Below the pieces are notes generated by a model. That model was not told the DNA's origin and ran no database searches. It worked only from the letters and a program-made list of their open reading frames with translations. DNA of 64,000 nt from Motacilla alba alba (Eukaryota; Chordata; Aves; Passeriformes; Motacillidae). Within the stretch, counting starts at the first letter, position 1. Every line of letters begins with the position of its first letter. Where the stretch lies: assembly GCF_015832195.1 (NCBI RefSeq), contig NC_052017.1:77377801-77441800 (forward strand), written 5' to 3'. A program made the position numbers and the translations under genes. Shown here piece by piece: positions 1-9,794 of this stretch.

Positions 1-3000
1 GGGCTGAGGAAGGTACAAATTTATTCTGGTTCCCTTTCAAGTCAGTAATAATATATGTTTTAATCCAGTTTCTTGTTTTTAAAGTAGTATACCATCACTG
101 GCTCTGTGCTATATCCAGTTACTGAAACAGGAGGAGATGGAGCCTGTTGAAGGTTAATCAGCAGCTGTTGCACAGACCTCAGAAGCAGGAGAGCTGGTGC
201 TTTGATCTGATGTGGGGGATTGACAGACAACAGAAACATCTCATTTTCAAGGACATTTTGCTCTGCAGGAAACTAACCCCCCTGAACTGGCCTTATATCC
301 CATGGAAACATCTTCATGGCTTTGTTCTGCTTTAAAACAGGAAAGAAAATAGTATTGTGTAAGAGACAGAACTAAATTTATTGAGAGGAAGGTGTTAGTA
401 TTTTACTCCTAAGTGTTTTCTGAGGAAATTGTGAATACTACTGTAAGGTTTTGAAAAGTAATTCTACCCCATTAAGCTGGATTAAATATATGCCTTGATT
501 TATGTGGATAATCAGTTCACGTAGTTGAGTTTATGGAACTGAAATTTACATTGCATTTTCAAATAAACTTACAAAGTTGCACTTTCTCTCACTATGTACA
601 GGGTTCAACTAGTTCTTCTCTGTAACTCTGTCCATCCCTTTCCATCCTATCATCCTTGAACAAATACTGCTGATTCCTGACTGTTGGCAGAGAGGGGTAG
701 CCTGGCTGTCGAGAAATGGAGCCCATTGGTGGCCCTGTCTTGGTGCAATTTCTGGAGTGTTTATTGATTTCCCTTTTGTACGTTGCGTGAGAGTAGTAGC
801 CACAGACATTTATAGTAGGTCCCACATTCAGCCACAACTGATGACCAGCTCTTCTGGAAGCCTTTTGTTGATGGAAAGCAGCACCAGGGAAGCCAGGCAG
901 TGCAAAGGAGAGCATCTGGACCAACATTCTGAATTAAAGAGCAATGCATCAGACAAATGGCCATTACTGCTGGTTTCCCTGGAATTAGATATGGAAGAAC
1001 AGGTCTGGTTTTCTGCTCAAGAGGCTGAATGGCTCATATGTGAATTGAAGTCAGTGAGGAATATTCAGCTTCCAGTGAACTTTCCGTTGAGTAGTCTGGC
1101 CAGGCACTTAATATGGTTTTGGGTACCTAAATTTAACTGTTTTCAGTAGCCAAAGCCAACAGGAAAGGGTGAGTTTTCGGCACAATAACTGACTATTAAT
1201 GTGAAATTAGTGAAGTTGTGGTCTTTTCCTTGATGACTTCTTTCTTTTCGTGGCCCCTCCTTAATTGTCGTCAGTTTGTGACTTAGGAAAGAGAAGGAAT
1301 GAAGATAAATGTGGTTTTGGTTATCTTTTGCATTGAAAAGATATGTCCTGCTTGACCCAGTTAATAACACCTCTTCCTGTCTCTCAGACTTTATATTTGG
1401 AGCCAAGCTACTGAGGTGCATAAACAAAAAGTTCTCTAAATACATATTGACTATTGTTCCTTTCACTTTGCCAAGCCTCAATAGTGACATGCTTTTTGAA
1501 TGCAGATGCAGCATAACCTACATTCGTAACTCTTAATTTAAAGCAATTTTAACTGTTTTGAATCAACTGCATTGATCTGTTGACTGGATTTCACATTATA
1601 AGGTGTGAATGATAAGAACACAGTTGTTATACAGTATCTGCTTTTTCATATGTAGACATATATGTGATATGTATGTATATAAAATGTAATGTGCAGTTAT
1701 TTTATGCAGCATACAGCATGGATGCATATAAAATCTAACTTGTTAATTAGACTTTTGCAATGAATGCTCCAACATTTTACTTAATTGAGATAAAGTTCTT
1801 TATTATTTCTTGATTTTTAGCATATATATCCAACAGAAAGTGAAAAAAGAATGGATTTTTGTCATCTCCAAGGAAGACAAGAAGTAGTGTTTGCATTTTC
1901 AGCATCAAAATCTGTGAGGTAGAAGGACCAGGACTTCTCCAGGTGGTCTTGCAGCTGTGAGATTTGCAAAGCTATTTCCTTTCAGTTTTGCAGTCAGGAG
2001 AAATTTATTTGCTACGGAAATGGTGGCATACAGCTGTTCTTCTACAAACACTATTCCACGTATTTTTACAACCTTACTTCATGGAAATAAAAAACACTGG
2101 GCTATAGTTAGTGCTCCATGGCTTTCTTTGCCCTGTTACCACAGAGGGCTGGCTGTCAGGGAGCTCTGGAGTAACCCAAGACACCAGGCTTCTCCCTGCG
2201 AAAGAGGCTGAGGTCAATGTAGCCACAGTGTGCATTGAGAGGATTCCTTCCTCAGGTGGGTCCTGTATGCCAAGTCTTGTCCATAAATTAAGCACTGGTG
2301 AAGATTTTGTCACCAGTGCATGGCTAATGCGCTGCAGAGGGATGGCAGCTGGATCAATGTCTGTAGCTTGCACAGTTGGTGAGGTATCTCTTGCCAAGAC
2401 CTTTTTGTTTTGCACCCATAGGAGAAGGCCCATGGACAGACACTCCATTGTAGAGCTACCTTGCCAGGGAACATGTTGTATTTGCATTCCAGATGCCTCC
2501 GGCTTTGTGAGCTGCATTGTTCCAGCCTCCTTTGAATAGCAGCTATTGACCCCTAACAATGTACATTTGTTTAAATCAACCCCTTTCCCTGCTTTAAAAA
2601 GCTTATTATAGCACTAGCCCAACCAAGTGAAGGCTTCTGTGCAGGCCCCTTCTTTTCCCCTTCATAGCCAGAAAAAAAAATTGCAGCATTAATTATTTCA
2701 TTTCAAGATGGAAAACATTCTCCTCCTTCTGAGAGGCTATTTTGAAGGCTGAGGTTTTGGCAAATTTTGTTGCGGCTTAATGTTTACAAGCTTTTCATTG
2801 CTCTTGAAAGCATAAACTTCACGTTACTTGAGCTTCTGAGATGCTGGCAAATAATAAACCAGTGGAATAACAGGGGTTTGGTTGTCCTGAAACACTTGAA
2901 GAACTTGACTGCATTTTGGCAGATAGGGTTTTTTTTTTTGCTCTTTATGTATGCATTTAGGTGGATTGAGCTCACATAGGAGACAGTAGAGACTGACCAG

Positions 3001-6000
3001 GACAGACCTTAAGTGCCCAGCAGCAGGCTGGCAAAAGTATTTTGGTGGGGGAGGGGTGGGTGTTGTGTGTAGGTTGGGTCCAAACTCTTTGCTGCTTGGG
3101 GTGACAGTAGTACATGCATCCACTCCTCAGGCTGTCAGGTCTCCAGAGCCTGATGGTGACAGTAGCCACCATCATTAAATCCCTTGCAATTTATGTTTGC
3201 TGTGGGGGAAAGCTTTGCTGTGCCTTGCTCCTATGGGGTTATTAGGTCAAGGCAAAAAAGACCAGTGAAATAAAAATTTTCTGAGAGCTGGACAACCTTG
3301 TAGTCTTTTCATTTATGCCATAATAGTCCCACTAATAGCAAAAAAGCATTCATGTGAAATGTGAAAAATGTGAAGCAGTGGTTGTCTGACTGTGTGGGAT
3401 GGTTTAATGAGCTGAGGATTCTTTCTTCTGGTGTCCTGTGTTAAGTCAGGAGGATACCATCTCATGAGGTTTCTGGAGACATTACTGTTAAACATGTTAG
3501 TAAAGTGTTGCCTGCAAGTTGATGGAGGTCCTACCCGTCTGCTCAGCCCTGGTGAGCTGTGAGCTGGAGTGCTGTGTCTGGTTGTGTGCTCTCCACTGCA
3601 GGAGGGGCATGGACATACTGGATAGGGTCTAACAAAGGACCAGAACGATCATGAAAGTCTCTCTCTTAGAACTATGAGCTGAGAGAACTAGAATTCTTAA
3701 GCCTGGATAAGGCTCAGGGAGAATCTCACAAGTGTATGTAAATACCTGGAGGGAAGATAAAAGAGGAGGGGGCTCTTCTTGGTGATGCTCAGTGACAGGC
3801 TCAGAGGCAGTGGGCACAGGCTGAAACACAGGAGGCTCACACTGAACATCAGTGTGATGTTCACACTGCTTTCACAGCCAGTTTTATGTGAGCCTGCTTG
3901 AGCCCCTGGGCTAGAAGCTCACCAGAGGTCCTTGTTAACTTCAGCCTTCCACGATGCACAAATGAAGTGAGGTGGCTGAGGACATGCAGGAATCCCAGGC
4001 AAAGCTCAGCTCACCTTGCTGTCACTGTATGGTGTAGTGTAGCATGGGTGCATCATCACATCACCTATCTTTCTGTGCACTCATGCTTATGGATTTTAGA
4101 CCCATGGTTTCATGGTGAATTAAGTGGGCTCTGCATCACCCAGCCCCAAAGGGCAGATGCAAGCCTCAGGTTTTCACTCTCAGGCACTCTTGGGGACAGT
4201 GAGCTGATGGCAGCACCTACATTAATGTGAAAAAGCCCCTTTGTCTCTACATGGTGGTTATGGTAGATATCCTTTAGTACAAAATATGTAGCCTTCAAGT
4301 TATCATTGCTCCTGTGTCTGTACCTGAGGGACAGAGGACATTTCTGTTTGCTGGCTCTGGTGCAGAGGTAGCAGAGGAAGTCCAAGAGCAAAGCCCTCAC
4401 ATCAGCCTTCCTTCCTCTGGGAAGTGCAGGGTGAGAGGTACCCTTGAACCAGTCGGCATAGGGATGTTTGTGGTGTTCAAGAGAATAAAAACAGTGCAGT
4501 GCCCTTGGTTTTCTGAAGACCAGAGTCTGATGTAGACCCAGAAGAGTAGGTGGAAGTGTTCCAGCTGCTTTACTGGATTCTGAATTTAATGTTCTAGTCT
4601 TACCTATTGCTTTTACCACTTCTGAGGAGGTGTCTCCCTCCTGTTTCCCAGTCCCCTGCTTCCCCGCACCTACCTCAGGAACTGGTGCTCTCCTTTCCGC
4701 TTCCATCTGCCCTAACCCTGCACTTTTGAGTTTATGAACATTGCATTTATGAACTGCTTCAGAATTGCTGTGTATTTAGAAACCATCTGACTTGAGTGAG
4801 GTTTTGGAAGTAAAAGGGCAAATGCCCCACAGGCGTTTTCAGCCTTGAAAATGGAAAGCAGTTTGTGAAAAGATGCAGTGGCAAAAAATAAAGAGGGATG
4901 CTCTTGCCTCGTCCTCTGTGTCCAGGTGAGCTCTTCCCATTTAGGGAAACCAAACAGCAGGAGTTTTTAAAATTCTCCATTTTGTCTCAGTGCTGCTATT
5001 GTCCTATCATAGAAAGAAGAATAACATTTATTCAACATTATCTAAAAGCATATGTAACTTGTAATGTGGCTGAAGTCCATGATAAGCTCAGGGGCCACTC
5101 ATCTTAAATATGCAGCTGAAGAAAATCTGTATTTGTCTTGATTATTTATCAGGACTGCACCCCCTCCACCTTAAAAATACTTTAAGTCTGTTCTCTCTGT
5201 GAAAATTCAGGCAAGGACAGCCTTTGGATGCTAGCATGCAAAATCATTTGATTTTTTTTTTTTTCTGTGATTGTACACCCAAACCTTATTGTCAGGGTAT
5301 ATCCTGGCACTTTCCTACCACTCCTTTACTTTTTCTTTAGGAGGATATTTGATTGTTCTGGTGAAAAAAATCTCTGTTCTCTGAAAGCCACTAAAATAGC
5401 CACTGAAAGCCACTGTTGCCCTGATATGGAGCCAGATGTTTGAAGACAATGGGAGGTAGTTTTGGTTGGAAGTCAGGCCATGGGTCACTGCTGCTAAGTG
5501 TTCTCATGCCAGCTAAAGTCTTCTCCTATGCAGGAGCAACTCGCGTGGCTATTGCTTATGGGGTGGCTTTTGCTGCAGCTGTGGCATCAGCTGTGGTCCT
5601 CCTCCCTTGTTCTCAATGCTAGATATTTCTGTTTTCTTAAGGCTGCATCTATCATCCCGGTGGTAGATGCAGCATTAAGCTCTACTTGCTCTGCTAGACT
5701 GGCTTAGGTGTCTCAGGTATAGTGTCTCAGTGCCTCCATAGCAAATATCAGTTCTTTGTAACCTTTTTTAATCCTCTGCATTGTTGTGCAGCCAAGAGAG
5801 GAGAACCATATAAAGGAAAGTAGTTTAGAAAAAAGGTGAAAGATAGAAGTGCTGGGAGTGTCTGACTGAGGTTGAAAATAAACAGGTAGGGAGCCAGCTG
5901 GCTCTGTGTGTAAATTCAAACACTGTTCTGTAATTTTACATGTGCTAGCATGAGGCACATGACTCAGAGAATCAGAGGATTTGCTCCAGCTGCTCTTGCC

Positions 6001-6251
6001 GGCATTTAGGAACTTGTTAAAAAAAAAAGCACTTTAGCATAGTTATCCTGTGTTTACTGATCAAGCAGAAACCAACAAATACTTGCTAAGAGATTATTTT
6101 ATTTTCTTTCAATTGCTTATTTGGAGTTTGCTTTGTGTTTCTCTCCTATTCCTTGAGACATATTTCCAGAGAAAAATAGTGAGTAGAATTATTTTTTCAA
6201 ATTTTCTGTTATGTCATCTATAACTCTGGTGTTTTGTTTTTTTTATTGCAG
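1..6251 (+). other. Intron upstream of the first visible exon (partial)
   Basis: This is the 3' part of the intron before the exon at 6252; its 5' end is outside the window. I saw no promoter, no CpG island and no candidate for the start-codon exon, which in this family begins with Met-Asp-Asn. The sequence is AT-rich. It contains one recognisable repeat, a CR1 fragment at about 3530-3862, and a G-rich stretch at 3044-3060. The blocks 1-2070, 2560-3520 and 3870-6220 hold only short open frames without family signatures. At 2074-2559 both strands happen to stay open for over 140 codons, which I list as a finding and do not call as a gene. The intron ends in a T-rich tract at about 6229-6245. 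Confidence 0.85.
3530..3862 (+). repeat. CR1 LINE fragment, sense orientation
   Basis: The segment reads like the end of CR1 ORF2 and the start of its 3' untranslated region. It has the run 'ctgctcagccctggtgag...ctggagtgctgtgtc', then 'gagagaactagaattcttaag' and 'gtatgtaaatacctggaggg', followed by the GA-rich block with 'agtgacaggctcagaggcagtgggcacaggctgaaacacaggag' spread over 3789-3835. These match the CR1 order known from birds: an [11 protein letters not shown] region, then the tail region. Both ends look truncated and the characteristic terminal octamer repeat is missing. Divergence is high, so the copy is old. Edges are estimated by eye to about 20 bp. Confidence 0.75.
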
Positions 6252-6350
6252 GGGTCTCGGGTCTGGCTGCGAGAAAATAATCAGCATTATCCCAGCACTG
6301 TTCATTCCTGTGCAGAAGGAGTTGTTGTATTCAGGACCGACTATGGTCAG
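6252..6350 (+). CDS. MYO10: Unconventional myosin-X family, internal coding exon (probable exon 2)
   Basis: The exon is 99 nt (33 codons) and begins and ends in phase 0. It is bordered by a T-rich tract ending TTTTATTGCAG and by the donor CAG|GTATGG. The translation begins GSRVWLREN and ends VVVFRTDYGQ. From memory this matches the N-terminal segment of vertebrate myosin-X, with about 28 of 33 residues shared with the human protein. In the family a short first exon encodes about seven residues, so this exon would be roughly residues 8-40, the region just ahead of the motor core. Myosin-X is a plus-end-directed actin motor that travels to filopodial tips and carries integrins, and its tail binds phosphoinositides. 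No in-frame start codon is needed here because the acceptor is clear and the ATG exon lies upstream of the window. A CR1 begins only about 60 nt past the donor. The exon has 14 of 33 codons ending in G or C, like the next exon and unlike the one at 60677. A myosin-X-like paralogue cannot be excluded. Confidence 0.93.
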
Positions 6351-6410
6351 GTATGGGCATTGCTCCTCTATGTTTTGTCTTTCTCACAACTCTGTAAAAA
6401 ATAAGCTTTC

Positions 6411-8105
6411 ACAGAATCACAGATTGGAAGGGACCACAGTGGTCATCTGGTCCAACCTCCCTGCTCAAGCAGGGTCATCCTAGAGCACGTGGCACAGGAT
6501 TGTGTCTAGGTGGTTCTTGAATATCTGCAGTCAAGGAGACTCCACAACCTCTCTGGGCAATCTGTTCCAGTGCTTGGTCACCCCTTACCTGCAGTAAAGA
6601 AGTTTTTACTTGTGTTTGGGTGGAACTTCCTGTGCATCAGTTTCTGCTGGTGACTTATTTTCCTGTTGTTTGGTACCACCGAGCAGAGCCTAGCTCCATC
6701 CTCTTGACATCCTCCCTTCAGATATTTATACAGATTAATGAGGTCATTTCATAGTTGCCTCTTCTTGAGGTTGAATAGGTCCAGCTTCCTCAGCCTTTCT
6801 TAAGGCTGTGAATAAAAGAGATTTTCCAGACTCTTTACCAAGAGGTCTCAGATGGACCCGCTCCAAAAGCTCCATGTCTCTTGTACTGTGGACTCCAGGA
6901 CTGCACACAATACTCCAGATGTGGCCTCACCAGGGCTGAGCAGAGAGGCAGGATCACCTCCCTTGACCTGCTGGCAATGCTCTTCCTAATCGTGTCCCAG
7001 GTATGCCATTGGCCTTCTTGGCCGTAAGGACACACTGTTGGCTCATGGACAGTTTATTGTCCACCAGGATCCACAGGTTCTTCTGTGCAGGACCCTGCAC
7101 TTGCCTTTGTTGAATTTCAGAAGATTATTCTCTGCCCAGCTCATCAACATGTCCTGGTCCCTCTGAAAGGCTGCACAACCTGAAATATCGAACTCTCCTC
7201 TCAGCTTTGTGTCAGCAGTGAACTTGATGAGAAGGGACTCTATTCCCTCATCCAAGCCACTGATGGACAAATTAAATAACACTGGGCCCAGTATAGAATC
7301 CTGGGGGACACCATGAGTGACAGACCTCCAACCAGACTGTGTACCACAGATCAGAACCTTCTGGAATCTGCCACTCAGCCAGTTCCAAATTCATTCTGCT
7401 GTCCATAGGCTGAGTTTGCCTATGAGGATTTAGTGAGAGACAGTGTCAAAAGCCTTGCTGACATCAAGGTAGAAAACATCCACTGCGCTCCATGCATCCA
7501 TCCAGGTAGTTGTTTCAGCACAGAAGGCAATCAGTCTGGTCAAGCATGAGTTACTTTTAGTGAACCCATGCTGACTACTCCTGATCATCTTCTTGCCTCC
7601 TTTGTGGGTCGAGATGGCTTACAGAATGAGGTACTCCATCACCTTTCCAGGGATTGAGGTGAGGCTTGCCTGGCTGATAGTTTCCTGTGTCCTTCTTTTT
7701 GCTCCTCTTGAAGATTGGGGTGATTTCCAGGAACCTCCTGGCTTGTTTGCTGTGTAGCTTTCCAGCAGATGTCAGGGCAGTTAAAGCCGCCCCCCTCCCC
7801 CCCATGTGACTTTGAGGCTGCTGTAATTGCCTAGAAGGGCTTACCCACCTCCTCCTCCTGGTCCAGCAGCCTGGAGCAAACACACAGAGTGTCAGCCTTA
7901 CTTGTCTGCCCTTTTGTCCTGACCCCTAAGCTCATCATCCACCCTGAAACAGAGTTCAATACCTTCTGAGTGTTGCCTCACTGAGAGGGCAGCTCCACCT
8001 CCATGCCTTCCTGGTCTGTTTCTCCTAAACAGCGTGTAGCCCTTCGTGGCAACATTCCACTGTGGGAGCCACCCTACCACATCTCCATAATCATTCTAAG
8101 ATTGA
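6411..8105 (-). mobile_element. CR1 LINE with internal deletion, antisense to the gene
   Basis: Read on the minus strand, the element runs from 8105 down to 6411, and its 3' end is the typical CR1 terminus (on the + strand, TCACAGAATCACAGATTGGAA). From the 5' side one sees an endonuclease fragment (GYTLFRRNRPGRHGGGAAL at about 8030-7975), then the later endonuclease block around 7780-7727 (LTSAGK...QARRFLE). It passes directly into the reverse transcriptase start (ITPIFKRSKKKDTGNY near 7724-7680). Further RT blocks follow: FTADTKL near 7210, then the CR1 signature [20 protein letters not shown] near 6950. The usual several-hundred-residue section between the endonuclease and RT blocks is missing. 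Stops and frameshifts break the frame, so the element is dead. Left and right limits are approximate except the 3' terminus. Confidence 0.9.
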
Positions 8106-9391
8106 AGTCTTGCTGACAAAGGTGAGTCACATCTATGCCAACATGCCTGGCGCTGCAGAGGCCATTCTGTTGTCAAGACCCCCAGAGTTATGATGGTGAC
8201 ACCAGCTGTGCATTTTCTCCTTGTGTGGAGGGCATAGTGAGAAGCTAAAAGGTTTGTGAATAAAATATTAATTTTGTATGACCTGAATGTGTAACTTGGT
8301 TTTAATAGTTCTTTCTGTTGCCTCTCCAGTCAGTTGCTATGACTGTGTCTGACAAAGCTGAAGTAATGCTGCTGGGTGTGAGAGTCTTGTTCCACATAGG
8401 TTGGTGATTATGTAGTTTATTGGAGGAAGGTGGCCTCTCCAAGGTTATATTCCCTTACAGTAACAGAAAGTTGAGGCTGGCACATGGCCAAAAAATAAAA
8501 GCATGTCTTTCAGAAACAGAGAACCCTTGCTTTCTTTACATGCCTTTCTCCAGGCAGGAAAGGAACCAGACAGAATTGCAGAGTTGCTTTTGATGGGCAA
8601 AATGTAATGTACTCATGATTAAATTGCTGCTGTGCTGGCGCTGTGGGATGAAAATGATGGAGAAACCACATCAGTGAAGAAGGGAAGAGCTGTGCACATC
8701 ATCTGTCTGGACTTCTCTAAAGCCTTTGACATGGAACCCCACAACATCCTTCCTTCTAAATTGGAGAGATAGGGAGATAGGGATTGGATGGATGAACTCT
8801 TTGGTGAATGAGGAATTGGTTGGATGGTTGTGTCCAGACAGTGGTGGTCAAGAGCTGAATTGGTGACAAGGATGTCCCTTGGAGTTCTGGACTGGGACCA
8901 GAACTGCTTAGTGCCTTCATCAACAGCATTGGCAGTGGGATAGAGCACAGCCTCAGCAAGTTTGCAGATGACACCAAGCTGAGTGCTGCAGCTGACAAGC
9001 CTGAAGGATGGAATGCTATCCAGAGGGACCTGGACCAGCTTGAGAAGTGGGCACATGCATATACTTCATTAAGTTCTATGAGGTCAAGTAGAAGGTCCAT
9101 GCATTTGGGTTGGGGCATCCCCTGGTATCCATTTAGATTGATTGAGAACAGTCCTGCAAAGAGAGATTTCAGGGGGTGCTGGTGGGTGAAAAGTTGGACA
9201 TGAGGTGGCAGTGTGTTGACAGCCCAGGAAACAAAGTGCATTTTGGGTTGTATCAAAAGCAGCATTGCCAGTAGGTCAAGGGAAGGAATTCTGCCCCTCT
9301 ATTCCACTCTCATGAGACCTCACCTGGAGTGCTGTATCCAGCTCTGAGACCCCCAGCACTGAAAGGTCATCGACCTGTTGGAGCCATGGAA

Positions 9392-9397
9392 GAACGC
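9392..9397. repeat. Left target-site duplication of the solo LTR
   Basis: GAACGC directly before the LTR start pairs with GAAGGC directly after its end at 9789-9794. One of six positions differs, which fits decay after insertion. Confidence 0.7.
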
Positions 9398-9788
9398 TGT
9401 AGCCATAATATTTTATGAAAATCCTTTTGTCAGGATTTTCTTCTCCTGAGAAGCTGAGGGGCCTCAGCTTTAAGATGTAAACAATTATTATCTGCTAGTG
9501 TAAAATGCAACAAGTGCTTCCTTGATTGGTCAATGTAAAGTGTTTCTACTTAATGACCAATCAAAAATGCAGCTCATTCAGACTCTCTGGGAGTCACAAG
9601 CCTTTGTTATACATTCCTTTCTATTCCTGTCTCACTTTCTGATGCATCTTTCTCTCTGTTCTTTTAGTATAGTTTTAGTGTAGCATTTTTAATATAATAT
9701 ATATCATAATATAATAAACCAGCCTTCTGAAACATGGAGTCAAGATTTCTCTGTCTCTTCCCTCATCCTAATTACCCTAAAAACCACA
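9398..9788 (+). mobile_element. Solo retroviral-type LTR (391 bp) inside the CR1 copy
   Basis: The sequence begins TGTAGCCATAATATTTTATG and ends ACCACA, the usual TG...CA ends of an LTR. It contains the polyadenylation signal AATAAA at 9713-9718 in the gene-sense direction. It sits between GAACGC (9392-9397) and GAAGGC (9789-9794), a 6-bp target duplication with one mismatch. No internal gag, pol or env sequence and no second LTR is present, so this is a solo LTR left after recombination. From memory the sequence resembles LTRs abundant in songbird genomes; I cannot name the family with certainty. A 6-bp duplication is typical of the ERVK/beta-like class. Confidence 0.82.
9713..9718 (+). promoter_or_regulatory. 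Polyadenylation signal AATAAA in the LTR
   Basis: A canonical AATAAA lies in the gene-sense direction about 70 bp before the end of the LTR, as expected at the R/U5 side of an LTR. It could in principle terminate some transcripts of the host gene early. Whether it is used cannot be told from sequence. Confidence 0.5.
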
Positions 9789-9794
9789 GAAGGC
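9789..9794. repeat. Right target-site duplication of the solo LTR
   Basis: GAAGGC follows the terminal CA of the LTR and matches five of six bases of GAACGC at 9392-9397. The CR1 sequence resumes from here, which shows that the LTR inserted into an existing CR1. Confidence 0.7.

Noticed and set aside
4110..4706. 198-codon open frame on the minus strand
   Set aside because: No family signature, no splice or promoter context, and low-complexity composition. It lies in the intron antisense to the gene, and a frame of this length is plausible by chance in 64 kb.
1..6251. Possible promoter and first exon of the myosin gene
   Set aside because: No CpG island and no Met-Asp-Asn type short coding exon with a donor was found. 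The first exon is most likely upstream of the window.
7043..7282. Minus-strand open frame with FTADTKL and WAENNLLKFNKGKCRVLH
   Set aside because: This is a piece of CR1 reverse transcriptase and not a host gene, so it is described within the CR1 entry.
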